From positions 910,001 through 974,000 of the forward strand of contig NW_026731905.1 of assembly GCF_028476545.1 (NCBI RefSeq): a stretch of DNA of 64,000 bases. The letters are read 5' to 3'. Position 1 is the first letter of the stretch, and every line of letters begins with the position of its first letter. This stretch comes from Physella acuta (lineage: Eukaryota > Mollusca > Gastropoda > Physidae). The notes below the pieces were generated by a model. That model made no database searches. It saw nothing but the letters and a program-made list of their open reading frames with translations, and was not told the origin of the DNA. This document shows, piece after piece, positions 48,122 to 58,970 of the stretch. Made by a program: the position numbers and the translations under genes.

Positions 48122-48899
48122 GAAAAAACACCAAAATAAGCAAATACGAAACAGCTATAAAGCCATACATCAAAGCACGTCGCTCAGGAAATAGATTTCA
48201 AAACACAGGGCGTGCCCAAATGTTGGATTGGAAATTAAAATTTCGCATCGTTAATGGAGGCAAAGCACGAGCGAGCAAATATTTCCCGTGCAATCAAATT
48301 AATGCTAAACTACGATAGCCTAAAGGTCAGGGTCGGAGCTGGGTATTCAATAAAAAAGTCCCCCCCCCCCAATCATTATATTAGTTCTTTGTGTGTAGTT
48401 GTGTGGCTGTGTGGTTGTAGGCTATATGATGATGCGATGATGTCGATACTCGGTGTAGTTATGTAATTCAATGTAAAAATAAGTTGGTCCCACCCCCACT
48501 TCGTCAAAATTACAAAAAATCAAATAAAAGAATTAAAAAAAAAAACAATGGCCTATATAAGCAAAAAAAAATTTTTTTAAAAATATATAAAAAAAACCCA
48601 CATAAATGTGCATTAAAATTAATTAGCTTTAATTTACATAACGACAAATATTGATGGCAATAAATACAAGAGCGTAGAGATTAATGTCAACCTTGTAGTG
48701 TGACGACTTTTTTCTTGTGTTTCTCACAAGTTCATCATCTTTTGATCCTTTAGGATTCGACCCAAAGTTTGACTCAAAGCGGGGGTTCTGGTAGGAGGGA
48801 GGGGGATGTGTGTGTGAGGGTGAGGGAACATTTAATAACTCTATCTCTGGAGGGCCTGGGCATGTTTTGTAGCGTACGTTCGATGTGTGTGCTTTTGAT

Positions 48900-49330
48900 G
48901 TTGAGCTGGTGGGAAGGTGTGTGTGGTGTGTGGCTAGATTTGGTGTGGGGATGTGTGTGGTGTGTGGTTTTGGTGTTGAACTGGTGAGAACGTGTATGTG
49001 GTGTGTGGCTAGATTTGGTGGGAAGATGTGTGTGGTGTGTGGCTAGATTTGGTGTGGGGATGTGTGTGGTGTGTGGCTAGATTTGGTGTGGGGATGTGTG
49101 TGGTGTGTGGCTAGATTTGGTGTGGGGATGTGTGTGGTGTGTGGCTAGATTTGGTGTGGGGATGTGTGTGGTGTGTCTAGATTTGGTGTGGGGATGTGTG
49201 TGGTGTGTGGCTAGATTTGGTGTGGGGATGTGTGTGGTGTGTGGCTAGATTTGGTGTGGGGATGTGTGTGGTGTGTCTAGATTTGGTGTGGGGATGTGTG
49301 GTGTGTGGCTAGATTTGGTGTGGGGATGGA
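48900..49330. repeat. 34-bp GT-rich minisatellite, about 11-12 copies
   Basis: The core is GTGTGGCTAGATTTGGTGTG followed by GGGATGTGTGTG. Two units lack the GGC step. Degenerate relatives extend left to 48800. The frames through it are artefacts. Confidence 0.94.
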
Positions 49331-49529
49331 GAGGTATGTCCGTATTCTGCAGCTGGAATTGGTGCGGAGATTTGTGTGTGTGTGTTGTTAAAATTGTTGT
49401 AAGATGTGTTTGTAAGGCTTTGATTGTTGTAAAAAATGAGTGTGTGTGTTTGTGTGTATGTTGTGTGGCTGGAAGTCTAGAATCAAGGCATTCATTTAAA
49501 TAAAAACTACCTTATCCACATTTTCTTGC

Positions 49530-49850
49530 GGTACCTGTCAACCACTACTTAACCACACAGTACCTGCCAACCGCACTTAACCACACATTACCTGCCAACC
49601 TCACACTTAACCACACATTACCTGCCAACCACTACTTAACCACACAGTACCTGCTAACCACACACTTAACCACACATTACCTGCCAACCACTACTTAACC
49701 ACACATTACCTGCCAACCACACACTTAACCACACATTACCTGCCAACCACACACTTAACCACACATTACCTGCCAATCACACATTTAACCACACATTACC
49801 TGCCAACCACTACTTAACCACACATTACCTGCCAACCACACACTTAACCA
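49530..49850. repeat. 30-bp minisatellite, about ten copies
   Basis: The core is ACCACACATTACCTGCCAAC followed by CACACACTTA. Variants CACTACTTA and CACTTA alternate; units are otherwise well conserved. Confidence 0.94.
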
Positions 49851-50571
49851 CAAAGGACATCTACACTACACAAAAACCTTAAACATCGCACACCCACAAT
49901 ACACAACTGATTTGTTTACTATGACCTACCCCTATGTAACAAACAACAAATTTACAACCAAATATACATTAATTACAATATTTTAAAAACATAGTTCATT
50001 TATCTAAAATTAATTGTCCTAGTTTTCATCAACGTTAAAAAAACACTCTTCGCCCTAACTAGCTAAACAGAAAAAAAAAACATCGAGTAATCGATTCTGA
50101 AAATTCAATTGGAACTTTTTTCTCGCGCAAGTATCCTTACCCGCGTCGTGCTAAGTCCTTAATACATTGTGTGTTATGTTTTCATTTCCGCCACTCATTA
50201 ACTATGTATAGCGGGATGAGGGGCCCGCGCGGTGTCGTCACTGTGGTAGATCCGTGTGTAACGACGACTGTGATTGGATCACACCGAGGTGCGCGATGGA
50301 CCGTCTGGTGCGATTAATGCTGGCTTTACACCTTGTCGTACCCAGCACGGAACCCGATTAGAATCTTAGGCTAAAGTAGGTTCGATAATTTATTGTAACA
50401 AATGTTTGGTAAGTAGAAATAGTAGAAATCTTTAAAAATCTAGGTAAGTTATTGAAGGATTTGGAGTAAATTAGTAAAAAGTTTGTTTATTAAAAGGGGG
50501 CGATGCGGTATGTGTGTGTGGGGGGGGGGGGGGGGGTCACACCCGGTAATCCTACCTAGTGACGCCACCAG

Positions 50572-50786
50572 CAGTGTTTCTTCCAGACACTTTTCTCCGG
50601 GTGTGGAGGGGGGGGGGGGGTGCTGACTTAAAAAAAAACGTGGGGAGGGGGGGGGCGACGATAAACTCCGTTTCAAGTATATATTATCCATATAAATTAT
50701 ATTTTTTTCAATATCTTTCGAGAGGTGGGGTGGGGAATAGGGGGGGGGGGTCTAATCTCCCGAAGAGATGCCCGAAAGAAACATTG
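50572..50786 (+). mobile_element. hAT-like MITE family 1 nested in another element end
   Basis: Left end CAGTGTTTCTTCCAGAC, right end GAAAGAAACATTG. GACGCCAC occurs at 50561-50568 and 50787-50794; on the left an extra CAG (50569-50571) separates it from the MITE. Without the insertion the site reads CCTAGTGACGCCACTG, itself like the end of a hAT-type MITE. Several G runs inside. Confidence 0.85.
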
Positions 50787-51031
50787 GACGCCACTGTACC
50801 AAACTAAAAACAAAACCAACAACAAAACATGGGGCTCCAGTTGATTTAAAAACCAAGTGTTAGCAACCTAACTGTAATTAGAACGAGTGGTCGTTTTTTT
50901 TATAAACTTCGATAATAATTTAAAACTAACTGGGTATGCGCAGGGAATATCATGCCATACACGGAAACATTCAGCAATATTGTAAAAATAGTTCAAGAAA
51001 TCTAAAGAAAATGCCGCTATGATATTTGGTA

Positions 51032-51211
51032 CAGTGTTTCTTCCAGACTTTTTTCTCCGGGGGGGGGGGGGGGGGAGGTGGGGGTGGGGGCGGACACTGT
51101 TAAAAGTATATATTTTCTATATAAATTTCATTCCGTTCGGGGGGGGGGGGGGGTAGACTTTTTTCGGGGTAGCTCCCCCCCCTCCCGAAGAGATGCCTGG
51201 AAGAAACTCTG
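51032..51211 (+). mobile_element. hAT-like MITE family 1, cleanest copy
   Basis: Ends CAGTGTTTCTTCCAGAC and GATGCCTGGAAGAAACTCTG. Perfect 8-bp target duplications ATTTGGTA lie at 51024-51031 and 51212-51219. The interior has two long G runs, the CGGACACTGTTAAAAGTATA core and a C run. At about 180 bp it is too short to code. Confidence 0.96.
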
Positions 51212-51394
51212 ATTTGGTATGTGTAGGCATAAACAATAAATGATGAGATCATTTACCTCTGGTTTCTATCTCACCTTGTTTCCATGCAGTCTCAATATGC
51301 TCTCGGAATTATATAAAATATTCATGCCATTGTAACAATAGAGGTTGAGCACATTTCAATGTTTGTTTTCGTACCCCTTTAGAAGGCTAACGTT

Positions 51395-51505
51395 GTAAAT
51401 GTAATTTCAGGGAATATATCCTCTAATACATTATAATTTCAGGGACTATAGCCCTTTAATACATTATAATTTCAGGGAATATATCCTCTAATTAAAAATG
51501 TAATT
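51395..51505. repeat. 32-33-bp repeat, three copies
   Basis: TAATTTCAGGGA begins units at about 51402, 51434 and 51467, each with a TATAGCCC- or TATATCCT-like segment then CTAATACATTA. Confidence 0.75.
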
Positions 51506-51534
51506 CAAAATAATGATCTTTAAACGACAGGACT

Positions 51535-51640
51535 GCGTGAGGGAAAGTCAAGACGGCTTCATGTGTCGAGTTCAGGAATCATAGGAACTCTATTTCATCT
51601 GCATAATCGATCGTTCTGTCAAAAGTAGAATCTTTATTTT
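51535..51640 (+). mobile_element. Internally deleted SINE fragment (main family)
   Basis: GTGAGGGAAAGTCAAGACGG resembles the family body. It is followed by GGAACTCTATTTCATCTGCA and a tail with GATCGTTCTGTC.AAAGTAGAATCTTTA, matching the family 3' end. The middle is missing. Confidence 0.5.
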
Positions 51641-51976
51641 TTTTTTTTTAAAATGCCTCACTAACAGAGAAAACAATTTTTTTTAAAATCCTTCCATTAA
51701 AATATTTTGTCAAGTAAAATAACCCTTGCTAAGACTTGTTGCACTAGCCTCCCTTAGTTATTATTGTCTTACTAATATTCGTACTGACGGAGACGGTTGG
51801 GCGAGCCATTTTAAAATGTTAATTTCCGGATTGAGAAGAAGTGTTTGTGTCAGATGTTTTGATTGGATACTTCTGCGCGAGGCATCTTTTGTTTTGTTTC
51901 ACTAAAAATAATTTCTGATTGTGTTTTTTTTTCTTCTGGTGAAAACACGACTCGCGTGTGGGAAAGGTCATCGTGA

Positions 51977-52053
51977 TCAAATGTGACCTGGGCTAATCAG
52001 TACGGTCACGTGGCTGTTGACCTTTTGCTGCGCCATCTTGTCGTATGACGTAA
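51977..52053 (-). promoter_or_regulatory. YY1/Kozak-type start with CRE-like site
   Basis: On the minus strand GACAAGATGGCGCAGC gives an ATG at 52036 with ideal context, 20 codons (start MAQQKVNSHV) to TGA at 51977. TTACGTCA (plus TGACGTAA, 52046-52053) lies just upstream and CACGTG (about 52006) is inside. The 38-bp array begins about 50 bp upstream. A donor-like CCAG/GTCAC near the end could extend it. No protein is recognised. Confidence 0.3.
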
Positions 52054-52084
52054 CTCGCCGTCTGAGTATGTAAAACACGGCTCG

Positions 52085-52420
52085 TCAAACTTGATGTTTA
52101 CAGCCCTCGACAGTCAGTAAAAACTTGATGTTTACAGCTATCCACACGAGTCAGTAAAAATTTGATGTTTACAGCCCTCGATATAGTCAGTAAAAATTTG
52201 ATGTTTACAGTCCTTGATAGGAGTCAGAAAAAACTTGGCGTGTACAAATCTTGAGACGTCAATACAAATTTGATGTTTACAGTTCTCGACACGAGTCAGT
52301 AAAAATATGATGTTTACAGCCCTCGATGGGAGTCAGAACAAACTTGATACAAATTTGATGTTTACAGTTCTCGACGCGAGTCAGTAAAAATGTGATGTTT
52401 CCAGCTCTCGACAACAGTAG
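52085..52420. repeat. 38-bp minisatellite, about eight copies
   Basis: The core is TTTGATGTTTACAGCCCTCG followed by GAGTCAGTAAAAA. Some units are halved and one is diverged (GGCGTGTACAAATC at about 52238). Confidence 0.9.
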
Positions 52421-52483
52421 GCTTCTAATTCACTTCACGCTTCACTTGTCATCAGGTCAAGTTTCACTATCAACTATCACAGG

Positions 52484-52885
52484 AAGAAACATGGAACTCT
52501 AGTTCTAGTAGCCTTATGGTAGCCCCACCAAACCTAGGAAGAAACATGGAACTCTAGTTCTAGTAGCCTTATGGTAGGCCCACCGATGGCCCACCAAACC
52601 TAGAAAGAAACATTGAACTCTAGTTCTAGTAGCCTTATGGTAGCCCCACCAAACCTAGAAAGAAACATTGAACTCTAGTTCTAGTAGCCTTATGGTAGCC
52701 CCACCAAACCTAGGAAGAAACATTGAACTCTAGTTCTAGTAGTCTTATGGTAGTCCCACCTAACCTAGGAAGAAACATTGAACTCTAGTTCTAGTAGCCT
52801 TATGGTAGCACCACCTAACCTAGGAAGAAACATTGAACTCTAGTTCTAGTAGCCTTATGGTAGGCCCACCGATAGCCTAGATGGT
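52484..52885. repeat. 55-bp minisatellite, seven copies
   Basis: GAAGAAACAT starts units near 52480, 52538, 52604, 52659, 52714, 52769 and 52824; the core is ACTCTAGTTCTAGTAGCCTT followed by ATGGTAG.CCCACC. Two units carry an extra GATGGCCCACC- or GATAGCC-type insertion, the cause of the 66-bp step. Confidence 0.94.
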
Positions 52886-52916
52886 AGGCGGCTTTTATAG
52901 ATTTTAAACAATTCTA

Positions 52917-53020
52917 GGAACAGAGAGAAAGAGAGAGAGAGAGAGAGAGCGAGAGAAAGATAAATAGAAAGAAAGAGAGAGAGAGATAGACAGAAAGAGA
53001 AAGAGGGAGAGAGGTGAGAA
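52917..53020. repeat. GA-rich microsatellite
   Basis: Purine-only GAGAGA and GAAAGA tract of about 100 bp, an imperfect microsatellite able to form triplex DNA in principle. Confidence 0.9.
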
Positions 53021-53454
53021 ATTAAAGGAGAGGAGCCAGAAAAAGTGTGGGTTGGGTGTAGGGGTGGGAGTGTGTGAACATTTTAAAAAATCGGATTTGT
53101 TTAATTAAAGAAGTTTCAGCTTTCGCGCAACTTTTTTTTGAATGTTTGGTAAATTAATGAGAAACCACCCTTAAAAAAGCATGTAGTGATTTAATTAACT
53201 CACTTTTTTCAAATGTCGATTTAGCACCCCAAAATCTCATGGGTTTCAAGTTCACAGAAACAGAGCTACATCTTCTCAGCAGGGGTTGCTGTTAGAATTC
53301 CGTGACGCTTATATACAATCTTTTAGCATACATAACAATCCCATGGAAAGTTCTGGACATAAGCCTTTAAGGGCGTCTCCAGCATACACAAGAAGATAAG
53401 GGAGGGGGGTAGCGCACCCCTCATAAATGATTTTAAACTAAGCAACACGAAAGA

Positions 53455-53545
53455 AGATTGGATGGTTCAGTGATAGAGCTTGCAGTTTTAAAGACTGAGA
53501 TCCCAATTTCGAATTCCATGAGTAAGTCTTTACTTGTATGTATAG
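53455..53545 (+). mobile_element. tRNA-like SINE head remnant
   Basis: TGGTTCAGTGATAGAGCTTG (A-box-like) and AATTTCGAATTCC (B-box-like) are spaced as in a tRNA, but stems pair poorly, so it is a pseudo-tRNA head rather than a tRNA gene. The body is not recognisable. Confidence 0.4.
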
Positions 53546-53944
53546 GGTTAATACTAATTGAAATAACGCACGGGTCTAAATGACTACATACTGAAATAAT
53601 GGAATGGTCAAAGTGATTTACCATTTATATTGAGAGCGATAACGATTGCTCAGTAACGACTCTAAACGATGTTTAGCGTCATGAACAAATCAACACGATT
53701 AAAAGAGTCAGTACCGTGTCATCGATGACTAGCGTCAGGCGTCAGTAGCGAGTCAGAACGAAGAGTAGCGCCATTAAGGAATCAACGACCCCAGAATAGA
53801 CAGCTACAGCAATACACAACAATAGTTACAGCGGGAGACAAACAAGAAATCAATAAGAGATTTGGTTACAGAGAGTATCTTTCGTCACGTGACTAGCCTT
53901 TTGGCTCGGAGGCTAAGCGATGTCTTCTGATTACACTGAAATAC

Positions 53945-54100
53945 GTAAGTGTGTATGCGTGTGTGTGTGTGTGTGTACATACGTGTATGTGTGTGTGTAC
54001 ATGTGCGTATGTGGGTGTGTGTGCGTGCTTGCGTGTGTGTGTGTGTGTACATACGTGTATGTGTGTGTGTACATGCGCGTATGTGGGTGTGTGTGAGTGC
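53945..54100. repeat. TG microsatellite with a duplicated block of about 66 bp
   Basis: ACATACGTGTATGTGTGTGT followed by GTACATG.GCGTATGTGGG occurs near 53976 and 54048, giving a two-copy higher-order unit inside TG repeats. Confidence 0.85.
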
Positions 54101-54297
54101 AGACAGGCGGGTCGCTGGTAACTCAGAGGGGATAAGACGAGCAGAAAGGACCGGAAATAGATCTCTAAGGAAGGATTAGCGGGATTTAGATCTCCGATGC
54201 TATAGGAGTTTTTTTTGGTCTCTCAATTCTGTGGGCGATTATTGCACGCCGTTATGGGACTGAATTAAAGACATTGAGATGTCATACACCGTGCAAC

Positions 54298-54489
<192 letters not shown>

Positions 54490-54826
54490 TATTTATATTT
54501 GTATATATTGTCTCGAAGACCAACGCAGTATGTCCAAAATATAAAATTTTATTTCCATATAAAAACAGGCAAAGTTTTATATTGGAACGTTTAAAAAACA
54601 CTATTATTCACGTTTTCTGACATTTTACATGACAATGTGTGCTCTGGTAGCTTGTATTATTGTAAATGTATGTATAGATGTACACTGATTTTAAAATAAA
54701 CGTGGAAATACTACATTTGGCTTGTGTATGGTTTTGTACATACAAACACTCATATATAGAGGGCTGCAACCACACATTTCCAGCGCACTCGGTTTTGGGC
54801 TGTTCCCTTAATCTGTGCCCACTTTC

Positions 54827-54950
<124 letters not shown>

Positions 54951-55556
54951 ATGTTCATGTGTCACACAATTTTAAATAATTTTTAGATTTTAAACCAAAT
55001 ACTAAAGTAGGCCTACTTGCTAATATTAATAGCTTTTGTAATAAATTATGTAAATTTCTAAATTTATTACAGACCAACAGATTTTGTTCTAACAGATTCA
55101 GGTCTACCTTCACTGTAAAATGCATCAACATTAAACATATTACCTGATGCATCATTCATACTACATTAAAAAACCCTGATGAACTGTAGTATAAATTGGG
55201 TAACATACATACATACATGCATACATATATATAAATATCTTACCGGTTGTCCAGATGTCACTCGAGGTCTATGACCGGGAATTTCCAAAATAAAAATATT
55301 TCGCATCACGAAAGGAAGCCATTGTAAAATTACATCCAGGAGAGATAACTCTTACATAACGACAAAACTTTTTTTTTTCAAACTGAAGTGGTCATCCAGG
55401 TTAGCCGGACACAAGTGGAACATAATCCAAGAAACGCATCCATTATCCACGAAGGCACGATCAGAATGAACGCGGACACGCGTTGTGTTGACGGGCGGGG
55501 ATCCGGCTGATTTTTACTGCATCTTTTTCTCTCGCTCCCCGTACGTTCGCGCTTAC

Positions 55557-55593
55557 CTTGCTGGGCGCGCGTGAGCAGTGCCTGACGGTGCAT
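55557..55593 (-). CDS. Possible short first coding exon (speculative)
   Basis: Minus-strand ATG at 55593 reads MHRQALLTRAQQ and meets CAAG/GTAAGC, a strong splice-donor match (GTAAGC at 55556-55551). The island 55440-55610 is CpG-rich and CACGTG lies 10 bp upstream (55603-55608). The 21-bp array begins about 160 bp further upstream. No next exon could be recognised, so this rests only on local signals. Confidence 0.18.
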
Positions 55594-55769
55594 GAGTTCA
55601 GGCACGTGACTTGGTGGGGGGGGGGAGGACGGTGTTTTAAGATGAGTGGACGGGAGGGTCGGGTGATGGACATATCCCGTGGGGGTCGGGAAAGAAAGTA
55701 GGGGGTGGGGGTGTAAATGGATTGTGTCGATAGGAGTTTGTAGTAGGTGTTAAAGGAGATGAGGGGTCG

Positions 55770-55915
55770 GTTTAAGACAGTCTGTGATGTCTTTAAGACA
55801 GTCTGTGATGTCTTTAAGACAGTATGTGATGTCTTCAAGACAGTCTGTGATGTCTTTAAGACAGTCTGTGGTGTCTTTAAGACAGTCTGTGATGTCTCTA
55901 AGACAGTCTGTGATT
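55770..55915. repeat. 21-bp minisatellite, seven copies
   Basis: The core is AAGACAGTCTGTGATGTCTT. Units are nearly identical with single changes (TATGTG, GTGGTG, CTCTAA). The 21-bp period keeps frames open. Confidence 0.94.
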
Positions 55916-56640
55916 CTTGTCTCTGCTACCTCTACTTATATACATGTTCTGTCAAGATGTTATACATTGATTCATAACCGTCTGTTTTGTAAAACACAAC
56001 ACATTTTCTGTAACATTAGCAAATATGAAAAAAATATACATTTGAAAGTAAAAAAGTTATTTGAATTGGTAGTAGGAGCAACCTTTACATAGGTAAACAA
56101 GTGAATTTGAAAAGAAATATATTTCGGAAAATAAATTGATGGTGGTAATGAACTTTTTCGAGGCGGTAAAGACAAAAATCAAAATTATGATAAGAAAGAG
56201 ATAAATTAAGACACAGCAGACTTTGTAGTATAAGCAATTTCCTGTATCTCGGTGTTTGTTTTATGAGATTATTTTAGCACATACAAAATACCCATTAAAT
56301 GCCATCATAACAAATGAACAGTTAGACATATTTCATTTTGTAACTCATTTTGTTCATGCTGTTTCTAATTAAATTTCTCGACATTTCAGACTCATAATTC
56401 AAATTATATATTTTTTTCTTTTTGAAAGACGTTTTTGAAACTTTGACTTAATTTTACCTTCCCGTGTAGTAAGTATGAAAATAAAATTATGGTGTGTTTT
56501 ATGTCAGGTTGAATTATAAATCCAGCAGAGGGTTCAACATCAGACGTGAGCCGACACATGTATGATGCATACATTTGACGTCTGCTTCAAGAACCACATC
56601 CTCTTCTCTTTTCCCGTTTATGCCTTAAACACACAGGACA
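55916..56640. other. Gene-free AT-rich stretch
   Basis: Unique AT-rich DNA between the 21-bp array and the SINE at 56641; nothing supportable is seen. Confidence 0.5.
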
Positions 56641-56825
56641 GGTGAAGTAGAGTTCATCATGTTGATAGTGTGGTCAACGCTAGGACCAGCCACCTTGATT
56701 TCCTTAACGTGAGTCCACCCAGCTTAGATGGATATCTAAGCTGGGTGGACTCAGGGACATTCTACAGACTCTAGCCTGGGATCCGACCTCGAGACTTTGA
56801 GCGCTACCTTCTGACCACACCGTCC
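56641..56825 (-). mobile_element. tRNA-headed SINE (main family) with a new perfect hairpin
   Basis: GGTGAAGTAGAGTTCATC, GATAGTGTGGTCAACGCTAG and GGGATCCGACCTCGAGAC match the family read from the minus strand. In the body, 56711-56729 and 56734-56752 are perfect 19-bp inverted repeats around a 4-base loop GGAT. This replaces the usual GTACCCATC segment, so one arm was copied back onto itself. Confidence 0.82.
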
Positions 56826-57584
56826 ATGACCCACTTGACTGATAATTTCAAACACTTTATGAAATGTGAGTATTCGTCGAATAAAAAAGATATTTGTGCT
56901 AAATACAAAAATCGTTGTTTGCCCTAGACGCACCAAAGCAGAAAAAAGGATGAGGGGTCTTTTGACTCAGTAATAAAAATTTAAATATAAGAAAATGATA
57001 TTTTTAAATGGGAGGGGGGGGGGGGGGGAGGGGGGGGGGCGTTCCCTATTCCTCGAATTACTCGAACGATTAAAAAAGTAATTTACTTTAAAAAATGCTT
57101 GAACTTAAATGTCGTGACGAGCTTTTGAAAAAAGGAGTCGATATTATTTGTTAACATTTTGTTAAGTTCCAGTGTTGAAGTAGGAGGTTGAAATGGCGGG
57201 GGGGGGGGGGACAGATATGATAACAAAAGAATAGAACTGTGCATAATCAATTAAACTTCAACGTCATTTAAACATCGGCTGAGCATTTTCTTAAGCAAAA
57301 CTACTCACTGTCTCGCGTGCGTTCATAGCGGTCGTCCTTCACCTCAAAGTCTGGTAAGGTGAAGGTTAAAACTGACTAAAACAAGAGAATAAATTTCAAA
57401 GTTGAAAACTGCGTGCTAGCAAATCTTCGAAAATCGCCGGTGTAACTTGTGAGAAGAGTTTCGATTTGGTATCGAGATGGTAGCGAGGGCGTTAAACCGA
57501 AACGTTAATCTGAGGACGTTAAACTCGGGACGTTAAACTGTGTACGTCCAGGGTTAAACAGATAAATCTGCTGGAGTTGGCCGC

Positions 57585-57631
57585 CATTTTGTTTGAGAAG
57601 TGGGGCGATAGCGTGAGAAACTTCCGGAAGT
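57585..57631 (-). promoter_or_regulatory. Housekeeping-type promoter candidate (ETS palindrome plus YY1/ATG)
   Basis: On the minus strand the perfect ETS palindrome ACTTCCGGAAGT (57620-57631) lies 33 bp before ACAAAATGGCGGCC (ATG at 57587), and TCTCGCGCGCC flanks it (57644-57655). The frame is short (22 codons, MAANSSRFIC at the start). ETS and YY1 together with an ATG is a common TATA-less arrangement in animals. The 23-bp minisatellite begins 30 bp upstream. The gene it might serve would lie to the left; none is recognisable. Confidence 0.45.
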
Positions 57632-57659
57632 GAGCACCATAAGTTCTCGCGCGCCTGGG

Positions 57660-57890
57660 GAAAAGAATGGTATCGACCTTGGGGGAAGAATGGTATCGAC
57701 CTTGGGGGAAAAATGGTATCGACCTTGGGGGAAGAATGGTATCGACCTTGGTGGAAGAATGGTATCGACCTTGGTGGAAGAATGGTATCGACCTTGGTGG
57801 AAGAATGGTATCGACCTTGGTACAAGAATGGTATCGACCTTGGTAGAAGAATGGTATCGACCTTGGTAGAAGAATGGTATCGACCTCATT
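57660..57890. repeat. 23-bp minisatellite, ten copies
   Basis: The core is GAATGGTATCGACCTTGG plus GGGAA, TGGAA or TAGAA. Variants are ordered along the array: GGGG on the left, GTGG in the middle, GTAG on the right. Such polarity suggests stepwise growth. Frames on both strands are artefacts. Confidence 0.95.
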
Positions 57891-58289
57891 TTGACCACGG
57901 TATCGAATATTTTTAGATGGTATCGATATGTTTGAATATAAACATTCGATTACGAATACCGATTTTAAATTTACTATAGATTTTTAAATATTGCTAGTTC
58001 AAATTTTTTCAAAATAGGAACATAGGCTTGGTGTAGCTTAATGGCTTTGGTATTCTGATTTAATGTTTCTGTGTAGAGTTTATGTTTGAGTGAGTTTCTG
58101 CTAAATATATGTTGAGATTTCAATAAAATTGTTTACTGTGTGGGTTGTCTAATCAAATTGTACGTCTAATGATTCGTCAGTAGCAGCTATGAGCAGTAGA
58201 GTAGACGTGTGTGTTCCTTATTAATACAGGTGTAGTTAGTTCCACGATGATTTAACAATAAAGCTCACTTAGGTGGTCAGGTCTGATGA

Positions 58290-58640
58290 GACAGGTAACT
58301 ACAAGGTGTAAGGTGTGTTGTTGTGTTTTGTCTGCTTTTATAATGAATGTGTAGGGTGTATTGCTGTGTTTTGTTACGGAATATTAATGTAGGGTGTTTT
58401 GCGTTTTGTCTGCTATTATAATGGATGTGTCTGGTCTGTTGTTTTACGATATGTTTATGGTCTAATGTAAACAAAGTCTGGTCTGTTATAAAAATATCTG
58501 GTCTGTTTTCCAAAAGTCTGGTCGCTGGTCTGCTCTAAATCTTGCCAGACATTCTTTTACTACAATGTCTGGTGTAAAAATGTCTGCTCTGTCGTGAAAC
58601 AAATGTCTTGTTTTTGGTGTCAAAAATGTCTGGTCTGCCG
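58290..58640. repeat. Degenerate repeat rich in TCTGGTCTG
   Basis: TGTTTTGTCTGCT.TTATAAT.GA occurs at about 58324 and 58403, and GTCTGGTCTGTT words recur to 58640 without a constant period. An old composite array. Confidence 0.6.
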
Positions 58641-58739
58641 AGAATCACCAGTTGTCCATATTCTGCTTTCAACAACACTGACTTGGCACAATAAAACAAC
58701 CAGAAATATTTACCCCCCCCCCCCCCACCCCCACCCCAC

Positions 58740-58970
58740 CCCTCCCCCCTACCCGTGGATCCGTAAGGTCGGCAGGGAAAACGGAATGTTACTTCCAGCT
58801 GACCAGTTCTCTGGTTTCAGTACCGGACCTCGGCACGGCTGGAATGGCCAGATGTTTTGGTTGGCACCAGGGTCCAAGAAATGCTGCCACGTCGATATTT
58901 CTCATCTCCGAACAGACTTTGGCTTTCGTCAAGCGGTGGCGGAACATTGGAGAGCTTGAAATTAGGTTAA
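58740..58970. other. Unique segment with an unrecognised frame
   Basis: The plus-strand frame 58594-58959 (121 codons) has a non-repetitive second half (for example FGFRQAVAEHWRA at its end) after a C-run proline stretch. Start context, homology and splice signals are lacking. It could be a chance frame or a stray exon; I do not call it a gene. Confidence 0.25.

Noticed and set aside
53885-53945. U2 snRNA-like word AGCCTTTTGGCT
   Set aside because: Only about 12 bases agree and the order of following segments is wrong; no snRNA promoter or Sm site.
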